Assembly (NCBI RefSeq): GCF_017114865.1
Contig: NZ_JADEYH010000003.1
Coordinates: forward strand, 186,001 to 250,000
Reading direction: 5' to 3'
DNA length: 64,000 bases
Source of the DNA: Streptomyces verrucosisporus
GTDB lineage: Bacteria > Actinomycetota > Actinomycetes > Streptomycetales > Streptomycetaceae
The notes beneath the pieces were generated by a model. It made no database searches. It saw only the letters and a list, made by a program, of their open reading frames with translations, and had not been told where the DNA came from. The translations under genes and the position numbers were made by a program. Positions 34,978 to 46,232 of this stretch are shown in pieces (the stretch's first letter is position 1; each line of letters opens with the position of its first letter).

Positions 34978-35293
34978 GGGGGAGGTCTGGCCCGCTCGGG
35001 GGCCGGTGAAACCTTCCGGGCGCAGAGGACGGGAAGGCGGGTGGGGCGGCGGAAGCGGTCGCGGGCGGGACCGCGGGCGAGCGCCGATATGACGACTGGA
35101 CAATAACGCTCGGTCAACTAACCTTGACCATGCGCTGTTTACGCGCGTCGCACGGGGCGGCTTGGGGCATGAGGGGGGAGTTTCAAGCCGCCCCGCGCCC
35201 CTACCGGATCCCACGGAACCCGGCCGAGCCCCTCCACACTCCTTCGCGCCGCCCCGTACGCCAGCACCCCCGTACGTCGACCGGCCCCGTACG
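34978..35293. other. Intergenic region between Nudix and cystathionine gamma-lyase-like genes
   Basis: No credible gene lies in this 316-base stretch. It contains the inverted repeat GGTCAA-N6-TTGACC at 35112-35129, listed separately. The remainder is GC-rich with no clear promoter. Confidence 0.45.
35112..35129. promoter_or_regulatory. Inverted repeat GGTCAA-N6-TTGACC, possible operator
   Basis: The perfect 6-bp arms with a 6-base spacer lie in AT-richer DNA 135 bases before the Nudix start. TTGACC may also be part of a -35 element. The bound protein is not known. Confidence 0.4.
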
Positions 35294-36463
35294 TCAGCCG
35301 CGCCCGGCTTCGTCCAGCGCCGCCCGGATGTCGGCGACCAGGTCGGCCGCGTCCTCCACACCCACCGACATCCGCACGAAGCCCTCCGGCACCGCGTCCC
35401 CGCCCCACCGGCCGCGCCGCTCGGCTGTGGAGCGAACCCCGCCGAAGCTCGTCGCGTCGTCCACCAGCCGCAGCGCGGCCAGGAACCGCTCGGCGAACCC
35501 CTTGTCCGGCAGTGTGAAGGAGACCACGCAGCCGAAGCGCCGCATCTGCCGCGCCGCCACCGGGTGCGCCGGGTCGTCCGCCAGCCCCGGGTGCCGTACA
35601 CCGCTCACCTCCGGCCGCTCGCGCAGCGCCCCGGCGACGGCGAGTGCGTTCTCGGCCTGCCGCGCGGTGCGCAGCTCCAGCGTGGCCAGGGAGCGGTGCG
35701 CCAGCCACGCCTCCACCGGCCCGGGGATCGCCCCGACTGTCTTGCGCCACAGCCGCACCGACGCCGTCAGCTCCGGATCCCGGCACGTCACATAGCCCAG
35801 CAGTACGTCACCGTGTCCGGTCAGCGCCTTGGTGCCGCTGGCCACCGCGTAGTCGGCGCCCAGCTCCAGCGGCCGCTGGCCCAGCGGGGTGGCCAGGGTG
35901 TTGTCCACGGCGACCAGCGCGCCGCGCTCGTGGGCGGCGTCGGCCAGGCGGCGGATGTCGCACACGTCAAGGCCGGGGTTGGAGGGGGACTCGATCCACA
36001 GCAGCGCCGCCCCGTCCAGGGCGTCGAGCTGTGCGTCGCCGCCGGTGGGCGCGGTACGCACCTCCACCCCCCAGCCCTCCAGCCGCTCGCGCATCGGAAC
36101 GAGCAGGTTGTAGCCGTCCGAGGGCAGCACCACCACGTCGCCGGGCCGCGTCCGCGACAGCAGCACCGCGGAGATCGCGGCCATGCCGGAGGCGAAGACG
36201 GTCGTGCGCGCCGTCTCGTCGCCCGGGGCCTCCAGCTCGCCGATGGCGCTCTCCAGGCCCGTCCAGGTGGGGTTGCCGTCGCGGCCGTAGGAGTAGGGGG
36301 CTTGCGCCGGGTCCCCGGGCAGGTGGAAGTGGGCGGCCAGCACCGGCCCCGGCAGCGGCGGCGCGTATAGCTCCTCCTCGGGCAGCCCGGCCCGCACCAC
36401 CCGCGTCCCGTTCCCGTTCCCGTTCCCGTGGACGCCGCCCCGCTCGTTCCGCTCGCGCGTCAT
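35294..36463 (-). CDS. Cystathionine gamma-lyase-like PLP enzyme
   Basis: The 389-residue protein belongs to the Cys/Met metabolism PLP family. It shows the PLP-phosphate motif SYGRDGNPTWTGLE, IESPSNPGLDVCDI, VAVDNTLATPLGQRPL, and the lysine in ASGTKALTGHGDVLLG that binds PLP. It ends in a typical FGGVRSTAERR region. Members of this family cleave or make cystathionine or release methanethiol; cystathionine gamma-lyase is the likeliest call. The ATG at 36463 has GAGGAG 7 bases upstream. The fructosamine kinase gene lies 63 bases upstream on the same strand. Confidence 0.88.
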   Translation of the reverse strand: MTRERNERGGVHGNGNGNGTRVVRAGLPEEELYAPPLPGPVLAAHFHLPGDPAQAPYSYGRDGNPTWTGLESAIGELEAPGDETARTTVFASGMAAISAVLLSRTRPGDVVVLPSDGYNLLVPMRERLEGWGVEVRTAPTGGDAQLDALDGAALLWIESPSNPGLDVCDIRRLADAAHERGALVAVDNTLATPLGQRPLELGADYAVASGTKALTGHGDVLLGYVTCRDPELTASVRLWRKTVGAIPGPVEAWLAHRSLATLELRTARQAENALAVAGALRERPEVSGVRHPGLADDPAHPVAARQMRRFGCVVSFTLPDKGFAERFLAALRLVDDATSFGGVRSTAERRGRWGGDAVPEGFVRMSVGVEDAADLVADIRAALDEAGRG

Positions 36464-36526
36464 GTCCCGCTCCTCGTCGCTCTCCCCCGCCAGCCCGTCC
36501 GGCGCCTCCGAGCGTACGTGCGCGGC

Positions 36527-37483
36527 TCAGCCGAGCGCCGCCCGGGCCGCCGCACCGCAGCGGGCGCCGTAGCCGGAGCCGAAGAGGACGGCGTGCACCA
36601 GCAGATGCTGGAGCTGGTGCAGCGGCACGCGCCCCCTGTGGCCGGGCAGCGGGCGGACCTCCTCGTACGCCGCCAGCAGCCGCTCCAGGTGCGGGCAGCC
36701 GAACAGCTCCAGCACCGCCAGGTCCGTCTCGGGGTGGCCGCCCTGCGCGGCCGGGTCGATCAGACGGGCACGGCCGTCGGCGGACCACAGGACGTTGCCC
36801 GACCACAGATCGCCGTGGATGACTGCGGGCGGCTGCGAAGGGCCCGCCGTCCCGCCGCCCGCCGTCCCGCCGCCCGCCGTCCCGCCCGAGGCGCCGCCCG
36901 AGGCCAGTGCCTCGCACAGCCGCTCCACGTCCCGGGCGTCCCCAGGCCCGATCCCGCCGCCGTCCACCGCCCGCCGCAGCAGGGGCAGCAGCCGCCACTC
37001 GGCGTGGAAGACCGGCCAGTCCTCCGCCCCGGAGGGCGGCTCGGGCGGCGAGGGCAGGGGGACCGAGCCCAGATGGACGGGGAGAGCGGGGTCCGTTCCG
37101 CCCCAGACCGGGGCCGGAGTGGAGTGCAGGGCGGCCAGTTCGCGGCCCAGTCGCTCGGCCTGCCCGGCGCTCGCCGCGCCCGGCTCGACCCACTCCAGCA
37201 CCAGTATGTCCGGCCCGGCGCCGATCACCTCCGGCACGGCCACCGAGCCGGTGGAGCGCAGCAGCTCCAGACCGGCGGCCTCGGCCGCGAAGAACCCCCG
37301 GGGGGCGCCGACGAGGGTCTTGGCGAAGACGGTACGGCCGTCCGCGAGCGCGATCCGGTACGCGTCGCAGATGTCGCCGCCGCCCACGGGCCGAGCCGGC
37401 CCGGGGGCCGAGCCGGTCAGGGCGGCCACCCGCCCGGCGACGCCCTCCCCGGACCTTCCGGGCCCGCCCGTGACGTCCGTCAC
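36527..37483 (-). CDS. Fructosamine kinase family protein
   Basis: The 318-residue protein has the FN3K/APH fold: GGGDICDAYRIALADGRTVFAKT at the N-terminus (split here for clarity as GGGDICDAYRI then FAKT), VLEWVEP, VIHGDLWSGNVLW as the catalytic loop and LIDPAAQGGHPETDLA as the metal site. Related enzymes phosphorylate ketoamine adducts on proteins. A Gly/Thr/Ala-rich repeat is inserted before the catalytic loop. Its GTG start overlaps the stop of the upstream phosphatase gene (GTGA), so the two are translationally coupled. Confidence 0.9.
   Translation of the reverse strand: MTDVTGGPGRSGEGVAGRVAALTGSAPGPARPVGGGDICDAYRIALADGRTVFAKTLVGAPRGFFAAEAAGLELLRSTGSVAVPEVIGAGPDILVLEWVEPGAASAGQAERLGRELAALHSTPAPVWGGTDPALPVHLGSVPLPSPPEPPSGAEDWPVFHAEWRLLPLLRRAVDGGGIGPGDARDVERLCEALASGGASGGTAGGGTAGGGTAGPSQPPAVIHGDLWSGNVLWSADGRARLIDPAAQGGHPETDLAVLELFGCPHLERLLAAYEEVRPLPGHRGRVPLHQLQHLLVHAVLFGSGYGARCGAAARAALG
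36845..36892 (-). repeat. 15-bp tandem repeats inside the fructosamine kinase gene
   Basis: Three in-frame 15-bp units rich in CCCGCC encode a GGTAG-like loop within the kinase. They keep the frame and occur where the fold would tolerate a surface insertion. Confidence 0.7.
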
Positions 37484-38073
37484 AGCAGCGCCGCCCCGCC
37501 GTCACCGGTTCCGCCGTCCGCGGCCGACGGCCCGCCGAGAGCGGCCCGCACCTCCTCCAGCAGACCCGGCACGGCCTCCTCGACCAGGGCCAGGCACTCC
37601 TCGAAACCCTCCGGCCCGCCGTAGTACGGGTCGGGCACGTCCAGGTCGCACGAGCCGGCGCCGGGGGCGTACGACCGCAGCAGCCGGATCTTGCGCGTGT
37701 GCCCGGGACCGGGCGCCAGCCTCCGAAGGTCCCGCAGATGCCCCTCGTCCAGGGCGATCACCAGATCAAGGCGCTCGAACCAGTCGCGCCGGAACTGCCG
37801 CGCCACGTGCTCGTGCGCGTATCCGGCGGCCGTCAGCACCGCGACGGTGCGCGAGTCGGCGCCGTCGCCGGCGTGCCAGCCGCTCGTCCCCGCGCTGCTC
37901 GCCTCCACCAGCTCCGCCAGGCCGGCCCGCTCCGCATGGGCGCGGAAGACGGCCTCGGCCATGGGGGAGCGGCAGATGTTGCCGGTGCAGACGAAACAGA
38001 CGCGGTAGGGCGTACGGGCGCCGCCGGGGGCGCCGGGAGTGTCGGGGCCGGAGGTGCGCATGCCCTCCATCAT
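37480..38073 (-). CDS. Low-molecular-weight protein tyrosine phosphatase
   Basis: The 197-residue protein has the active-site loop VCTGNICRSPMAE (C-x5-R) and the general acid loop DVPDPYYGGPEGFEECL. It removes phosphate from tyrosine, and related bacterial enzymes act on envelope and signalling targets. ATGs at 38073, 38070 and 38061 are possible starts; the GGAGGG just before 38061 is too close to serve it, so 38073 is used provisionally. It overlaps the fructosamine kinase gene by four bases, suggesting a functional link. Confidence 0.9.
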   Translation of the reverse strand: MMEGMRTSGPDTPGAPGGARTPYRVCFVCTGNICRSPMAEAVFRAHAERAGLAELVEASSAGTSGWHAGDGADSRTVAVLTAAGYAHEHVARQFRRDWFERLDLVIALDEGHLRDLRRLAPGPGHTRKIRLLRSYAPGAGSCDLDVPDPYYGGPEGFEECLALVEEAVPGLLEEVRAALGGPSAADGGTGDGGAALL

Positions 38074-38135
38074 CGGCGATGCCCCGGGCCTCCCCGGCCC
38101 CCGGCCCCCGTCCTTCGTCCTTCTCCGCACGGCGG

Positions 38136-38513
38136 TCAGTCGCCGTCGGGCAGCACCATGCTCACCGCCCACGACACGATGGAGATCACCAGGGCGCCGA
38201 GCACCGCCGTCCAGAAGCCGTCCACACGGAAGGCCAGGTCGAACTGCTCGGCCAGCCAGGAGGTGAGCATCAGCATCAGCGCGTTGATCACCAGAGTGAA
38301 CAGGCCGAGCGTGAGGACCAGCAGCGGCAGGGACAGCAGTTTCGTGATCGGCTTGACCACGGCGTTGACGACGCCGAAGATCAGCGCGACGAGGACCAGC
38401 GTGAAGGTCTTGCCCGCGGTGTCTTCACCCGTGAGCGTGATGTCGTCCAGCAGCCAGACGGCGACGGCCAGGGCCACCGCGTTGGCGATCGTTCTGACAA
38501 GGAAATTCACCAT
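38136..38513 (-). CDS. DUF360/YvlD-type 'phage holin family' membrane protein
   Basis: The 125-residue protein has four hydrophobic segments (VALAVAVWLLDDI, TLVLVALIFGVVNAVV, LLSLPLLVLTLGLFTLVINALML, AVLGALVISIVSW). This is the four-helix pattern of the YvlD/DUF360 family, which is usually chromosomal; the holin name does not indicate a prophage. It precedes the phosphatase and fructosamine kinase genes on the same strand. Confidence 0.88.
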   Translation of the reverse strand: MVNFLVRTIANAVALAVAVWLLDDITLTGEDTAGKTFTLVLVALIFGVVNAVVKPITKLLSLPLLVLTLGLFTLVINALMLMLTSWLAEQFDLAFRVDGFWTAVLGALVISIVSWAVSMVLPDGD

Positions 38514-38570
38514 GCCCGAGATCGTTCCAGAAACGGGGACGGTCGCCTACCGGTGAGGGGTCGAGGAGTC

Positions 38571-38888
38571 ATGAAGGCGTTCCGGCTGGAGGAGCTGGAG
38601 GCGGAGCGGGCCGCCAACGACGGCGCGTACCTGCAGTTCCTGCGCGAGAGGAACATGTCCGTCGGCCTGTACGCCCTGGACCGGGGCTCGCCCGACCCGC
38701 AGCAGCCGCACCGGCAGGACGAGGTGTACTTCGTCGCCAGCGGCCGGGCGCTGATCACCGTCGGGGACGAGACCACCCCGGTCGCGCGCGGCAGCGTGGT
38801 CTACGTGCCGGCCGGTGTGCCGCACAGGTTCCACCACATCACCGAGGACCTGCGGGTCCTGGTCGTCTTCTCTCCCCCCGAGGGCTGA
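38571..38888 (+). CDS. Cupin domain protein
   Basis: The 105-residue protein is a single cupin barrel with metal-ligand motifs PHRQDEVYFVASG and PAGVPHRFHHI. No substrate can be assigned. The ATG at 38571 has GAGGAG 5-6 bases upstream. It is divergent from the DUF360 gene. Confidence 0.87.
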   Translation: MKAFRLEELEAERAANDGAYLQFLRERNMSVGLYALDRGSPDPQQPHRQDEVYFVASGRALITVGDETTPVARGSVVYVPAGVPHRFHHITEDLRVLVVFSPPEG

Positions 38889-39095
38889 CCGGGCCGTCCG
38901 TGCGCTGACCGGGTCGTCCGGGCCCGGCCCGGGGCGCCGCCCCGGCCGCCCTAGGGGTCCGGTCAGGGAAGGACCCGGGCCCGCGGCGTCCCGGCGCGGG
39001 GCCCGCCCGCCTAGCATCGGAGGCGGAAGCACCGGACGCACCCGGCCACCGGGCCCTCCCGGTGGCCGAAGACTTCAGGAAGCGGGTACACGGTC

Positions 39096-39311
39096 ATGGA
39101 TCTCAAGGAGACCTTCGCGGCGCTGCCGTGGTGGGTGAAGTGGGTCGCGATCCCGCTCATCGCGCTCTTCGTCTTCGGCGGCCTGATCTTCGCCGTCGTC
39201 GGCTTCGTCGTGAAGCTGCTCTTCAAGGTCCTGCTGTTCGTGGCGCTGGTCGGCGCACTGGTCTACCTGGTGCGGAAGTTCACCTCTTCCGGATCCTCCT
39301 CGGGGGGCTGA
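39096..39311 (+). CDS. DUF5326 family small membrane protein
   Basis: The 71-residue protein has two hydrophobic helices (WVKWVAIPLIALFVFGGLIF, VLLFVALVGALVYLV) and a Ser/Gly tail, matching the actinobacterial DUF5326 family. Function unknown. The 207 bases between it and the cupin gene hold a GC-rich inverted-repeat stretch but no gene. Confidence 0.85.
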   Translation: MDLKETFAALPWWVKWVAIPLIALFVFGGLIFAVVGFVVKLLFKVLLFVALVGALVYLVRKFTSSGSSSGG

Positions 39312-39378
39312 CGCCCCCGCCGGGCACCCGGCCCGTTCCGCGCCGGGCCCCGGGTATCCCGGGCGTCCCGGGCGCGGC

Positions 39379-40899
39379 TCAGCGCCGTGCCCGCCGCCTG
39401 CCTCCCCGGCCCCGGGAGCGCCCGGGCCCGGCCGCGGCCTCCCCGCCGCCGGACGCCCCCTCGCGGTCGGCGACCGCCACCAGGGCCGCCAGCGCCGTGG
39501 TCACCGGGACCGAGGCGACCAGGCCGATCGAGCCGATCAGCGTCCGCACGATCTCCTCCGCCACCAGCTCGCTGGTGGCCACCTGGCCCATTCCGCTCTC
39601 CGCTATCGAGAACAGCAGCAGCAGCGGCAGCGCGGCCCCCGCGTACGCCAGCACCAGCGTGTTCACCACCGACGCGATGTGGTCGCGCCCGATGCGCATC
39701 GCCGCGCCGTAGAGCCTGCGCCACCCGGCCGACGGGTCGGCCTGACGCAGCTCCCACACCGCCGAGGTCTGCGTCACCGTCACGTCGTCCAGCACGCCCA
39801 GCGAACCGATCAGCACACCGGCCAGCAGCAGGCCGCGGATCTCGATGTCCGGGTAGAGGCCGTGCACCAGCCCTGTCTGGTCGTCGGTGTTGCCCGTCAG
39901 CGCGGCCCAGCCGATGAACGCCGAGCCCAGCAGACCGATCAGCAGCAGCGACACCAGGGTGCCCAGGACGGCGACGGAGGTACGGGCGTTGACGCCGTGG
40001 CACAGGTACAGCGTGGCCAGCATGATCGCGCTGCCGCCCACCACCGCCACCAGCAGCGGGTTGGAGCCCTGGAGGATCGCGGGCAGGATGAACAGCGTCA
40101 GCACCCCGAAGCTGACCGCCAGCCCCACCAGCGCCAGCACCCCGCGCAGCCGCCCGACGACTACGACCGCCAGCGCGAAGACGCCCGCCAGCACCACCAT
40201 GGGCACCCCGCGCGCCACGTCCACCACGCTGTACTGGAACTCGCGCGGCGCGTCGGGCGCGTACGCCACTACCACGTCCTGACCGGGGCTCAGCCGGCGC
40301 GTGGCGTCCGGGGTGACGATCTCCGGGAAGGTGTGGCCCGCGTCCTTCCCCTCGGCGACCTCGACGGTGGCCCGCAGACAGGCGCCCTCCCCGGTGTCCT
40401 CCCCGGTGTCCTTCCCGGAACCTTCTCCGGAGCCCTCCGGGAGAGCGCCCGGACCCCCGCTTCCGCCCTCCTGCGCGCCTCCTGCGCCCCCACCGCCTCC
40501 GTCGGCGCCCCCCACGCCGCCGGGCGGCCGGGCGGCGCCCACCTCCTCGCAGTCGACCTCCTCGACCGCGGTGACCCGGGCGCCGAGCGTCTGCCGGTCG
40601 AAGCCGACACCGCTGGGCGAGCCCTCCCCCTCGGGCGCGCCGCCCGGCCACAGCACGACCAGCCCGGCGAGCACCGCGACGGCGAACGGGACCAGCACCG
40701 CCGCGACCACCTTGCGCAGCCGCGCCGAGACGGGGGCGGGCGGCCCGTGCGAGTGGCCGTGCCCGTGCGAGTGCCCGTGCGGCGTATGCCCGTGACCGGG
40801 CGGCGGACGCCTGGGCGGCGGGGCGGAGGGCGGGGCCGGCGGCACCCGCGGGGGAACCGGGGGACGGGACGGCGGGGGGAGCGGGGAGGAGGAGTCCAC
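39379..40899 (-). CDS. YibE/F family membrane protein
   Basis: The 506-residue protein has a Pro- and His-rich cytoplasmic N-terminus (HGHTPHGHSHGHGHSHG, possibly metal binding), a first membrane helix, an extracytoplasmic domain with an acidic/Gly-rich insert, and about eight further membrane helices of the YibE/F family, including LLAGVLIGSLGVLDDVTVTQ. The function of YibE/F is not established. The His-rich tail is unusual enough to note. It starts at a GTG at 40899 and is divergent from thiC. Confidence 0.85.
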   Translation of the reverse strand: MDSSSPLPPPSRPPVPPRVPPAPPSAPPPRRPPPGHGHTPHGHSHGHGHSHGPPAPVSARLRKVVAAVLVPFAVAVLAGLVVLWPGGAPEGEGSPSGVGFDRQTLGARVTAVEEVDCEEVGAARPPGGVGGADGGGGGAGGAQEGGSGGPGALPEGSGEGSGKDTGEDTGEGACLRATVEVAEGKDAGHTFPEIVTPDATRRLSPGQDVVVAYAPDAPREFQYSVVDVARGVPMVVLAGVFALAVVVVGRLRGVLALVGLAVSFGVLTLFILPAILQGSNPLLVAVVGGSAIMLATLYLCHGVNARTSVAVLGTLVSLLLIGLLGSAFIGWAALTGNTDDQTGLVHGLYPDIEIRGLLLAGVLIGSLGVLDDVTVTQTSAVWELRQADPSAGWRRLYGAAMRIGRDHIASVVNTLVLAYAGAALPLLLLFSIAESGMGQVATSELVAEEIVRTLIGSIGLVASVPVTTALAALVAVADREGASGGGEAAAGPGRSRGRGGRRRARR

Positions 40900-40984
40900 G
40901 GTCCGATCATCGCAGGCGCGGCACCGGGCACCCTGGCGCGCTCCCGGTGTCAGCCGTTAGCGTGGGGGGCGCTTTTGCACATCG

Positions 40985-42882
<1,898 letters not shown>

Positions 42883-42958
42883 CTCCGGCTGGTCCTGGCC
42901 GGTCCCGGCCGGCATCGGGCGTCCGCGGTGGACCGTCCGCCGCCTCCGGCCCGTGGGG

Positions 42959-43467
42959 TCACGAGCCGGAGGCGGCCCGGGGGTGTGCGCTCAGTGGCCC
43001 CGGCACGGCGCTCCGGACCGTGTCAGAGGCCGTCCCCCCGTCGGCGCGGGCGCGGGCGTAGTGCGTCAGCGAGCGGCGGTACTCCGGCAGGTGGGGGACG
43101 AGGGCGGTGAGGGCGAGGGCCACCGCCTCCCGCTCCCGTCCGGCGTCGGCGAGAGCCAGGGAGAGGAAAGCGGCGACCGCGTCGTCCAACTCATCGGAGC
43201 GCAGGTCCCGTTCGGCCGTCAGCAGTGTGACGCTCTCCTCCGTCCGGCCCAGGTTGCGCAGGGTGCTGGCCAGTTGGATCACCGCACGTCGGCGCCGCCC
43301 GCCGGGCAGGCCGGCCGCGAGGGCCCGGCGGTAGAGGCCGGCGGCCTCCTCCTCGCGGCCGAGTGCGTCGTGGGCGGAGGCCAGGGGGTCGGGACCGCGC
43401 CATCGCCGCTGTACCGGGGGTCCAGATCGGTCACCGGCCCGGCGCCGCTTGCGGTCGTGTTCTCCAT
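42959..43467 (-). pseudogene. Fused remnants: PPOx-like N-terminus joined out of frame to a TPR-protein C-terminus
   Basis: An ATG at 43467 with a strong ribosome binding site (GAGGAGG) starts MENTTASGAGPVTDLDPRYS and continues DGAVPTPW, the typical beginning of PPOx-family proteins. Near 43385 the recognisable sequence jumps frame into ASAHDALGREEEAAGLYRRA, STLRNLGRTEESVTLL and SLALADAGREREAVALAL, which is the C-terminal part of a tetratricopeptide-repeat protein ending at 42959. Neither gene is complete. The in-frame product from the ATG stops at 43279 and is probably not functional. Confidence 0.65.
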
Positions 43468-43593
43468 CCGTCCTCCTCGTGCCCCGCCGGTTCCCAAGGA
43501 TCCCGTCGGTCCCTGCGGTCGGGGGCGTCTGCGGAGGTATGACGCCGGCCGCCGGCGGAACTCGTCGGCGGCCGGGGGAATCACCCGTTCGGT

Positions 43594-44568
43594 TCATCCG
43601 TGCGAGGAGCCTTCGGCCCGCCGGGCGAGCTTGCCGGTGACGTCCTCGGTCTTCTCGGCAGGAGGCGGGGAGACCTCGACCTCGGTGCCGAAGTCGCTGA
43701 ACTCGATGACGGTGCGGATCTTCGCCTCGCTCGCCTCCCGCGACGGCGGCTGGGACCGGGCCCGGGAGTTCGACCGTGCCGCCTCGCCGTCGAGGGGGAT
43801 CTCGAACTGCTGGCGGCGGATGCGGTCCTGGTCGTCGAGCCACAGATGCATCGGCAGGGAGTCGCCGAGCTGCTGCCGCAGGCGCTCGGCCTCGGCCGTG
43901 TCCCCGTCGGCGAGTTCGTCCACGTCGACGTTCACGCGGTAGTGGGTGGTCTCCACCCCGCCGATCTCCTCGGTGCCGACGCGGGTGGCGTCGTCGTCCA
44001 GGGTCCGGGCGTAGTCGAGGCCCTGGACGGGGTCGTTGACGCGCACGCCGCCCACGGTGCCGTCGCTTCCGGCGAGTTCCCGCAGGTCGACGCTGATCCA
44101 CGGCTTGCCCACACCGAGCTGCTCCCGCGCCTGGTCCGGCAGCCGCTGGTAGAGGGTCTCGTCCACCACCCGCTGCTCGATCCGCTCGCCGCCGCCCGCC
44201 TCGACGGTCAGGTCGCTCGTGCCGTCGGCCAGGTCGACGGTGCCGTCGCCGGTGAGGGTCTGCTGCTGCCCGCCCATGGCGGCGCGCACCTTCAGCGTCA
44301 TCCTCGCGGTCTCGGCCGCGACCGTCTTCTCGTGCGCGGTCCGTACGACCTCGGCGGCCGCTTCGTCGGCTTCCCCGCCGTCCCCGCCGTCCCCGCCGTC
44401 CCCACCTCCGGTCCCCGCATCCCGCTCGGCCTCGGTGCCGGTGGCGGTGCCGGTCTCGGCCTCGGGCCCGGTCTCCTGTCCGCCGCAGCCGCCGATCAGC
44501 GTCGTACCGGCCAGCAGTCCGGCCGCCGCCACCACACCCGTCCTGGTCCCGCGTGACACGCGCGCCAT
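43594..44568 (-). CDS. Secreted lipoprotein, LppX/LprAFG-like
   Basis: The 324-residue protein has a signal peptide with lipobox TLIGGC (Cys at about residue 28), an acidic Gly/Asp/Glu-rich linker, and a beta-rich domain (MTLKVRAAMGGQQQTLTGDG, HYRVNVDVDELA) like those of LppX/LprG-type lipoproteins, which bind lipids or glycolipids in actinobacteria. The ligand is unknown. The ATG at 44568 has GGAGGAG about 7 bases upstream. Confidence 0.85.
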   Translation of the reverse strand: MARVSRGTRTGVVAAAGLLAGTTLIGGCGGQETGPEAETGTATGTEAERDAGTGGGDGGDGGDGGEADEAAAEVVRTAHEKTVAAETARMTLKVRAAMGGQQQTLTGDGTVDLADGTSDLTVEAGGGERIEQRVVDETLYQRLPDQAREQLGVGKPWISVDLRELAGSDGTVGGVRVNDPVQGLDYARTLDDDATRVGTEEIGGVETTHYRVNVDVDELADGDTAEAERLRQQLGDSLPMHLWLDDQDRIRRQQFEIPLDGEAARSNSRARSQPPSREASEAKIRTVIEFSDFGTEVEVSPPPAEKTEDVTGKLARRAEGSSHG

Positions 44569-44699
44569 CGTGTCTCCTCCGCTCCCGTGAAGGGGTCGTC
44601 GTCCGATGCGCTACGCGTTTCCCGGGGCAGTCCCGGCAATCGTCCCGAACCGATCGGTTCAGGCCAATCGCCTTGTGGAGAGGTGGGGTCGGCGCGATC

Positions 44700-44741
44700 G
44701 TGCGGGGAGGTCCCGGGCGGATGCCCGGGACCTCCCCGCAC
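44700..44741. terminator. 19-bp stem hairpin after the S8 protease gene
   Basis: A perfect 19-bp stem (44700-44718 with 44723-44741) with a GGAT loop lies between the lipoprotein and the S8 protease genes, both on the minus strand. It would close the protease transcript after its stop at 44820. Confidence 0.75.
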
Positions 44742-44753
44742 CCGGGGTGCCGC

Positions 44754-44783
44754 CGCGGGCCGCCCGGTACCGGGCGGCCCGCG
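44754..44783. terminator. 30-bp loop-free palindrome after the S8 protease gene
   Basis: A perfect 30-bp palindrome centred on GGTACC lies 13 bases from the hairpin at 44700-44741. Together they form a tandem structure at the 3' end of the protease transcript. It could also be a protein-binding site. Confidence 0.45.
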
Positions 44784-44819
44784 CTTCCTCCGTCCGGCCC
44801 GCGCCGGCCCGAGCGTGTG

Positions 44820-45992
<1,173 letters not shown>

Positions 45993-46220
45993 GGGGGTGC
46001 ACACCTTCCGGTGGTCGGCCGGCGCTGTGGGTGCGCGCCGGCACGTTGAGGGGGGACACCGCGTGACGCGGCGGCGGCCGCCGGTTCCCGGTGCCGCGGC
46101 GCCACGTTAAGCCCGGCGGTCCGGTGCGGGGACCGGGTCGGAACCGGCGTGGCCGGACCCGGCCAGCCCCGGATACGGCCCCGTGCCGGACGCACTGTGG
46201 AGAAGGGCCGGGTCACGGGC

Positions 46221-46226
46221 TACTTT
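46221..46226 (+). promoter_or_regulatory. Candidate -10 box for a leaderless LuxR-type regulator transcript
   Basis: TACTTT lies 6 bases before the ATG at 46233, with no Shine-Dalgarno sequence between them. That spacing would put the transcription start at the start codon. The -35 region is not clear. Confidence 0.4.
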
Positions 46227-46232
46227 TTTGGC

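Noticed and set aside
38136..38513. Phage holin as evidence of a prophage
   Set aside because: The DUF360/YvlD family is common on chromosomes, and no other phage genes are near.
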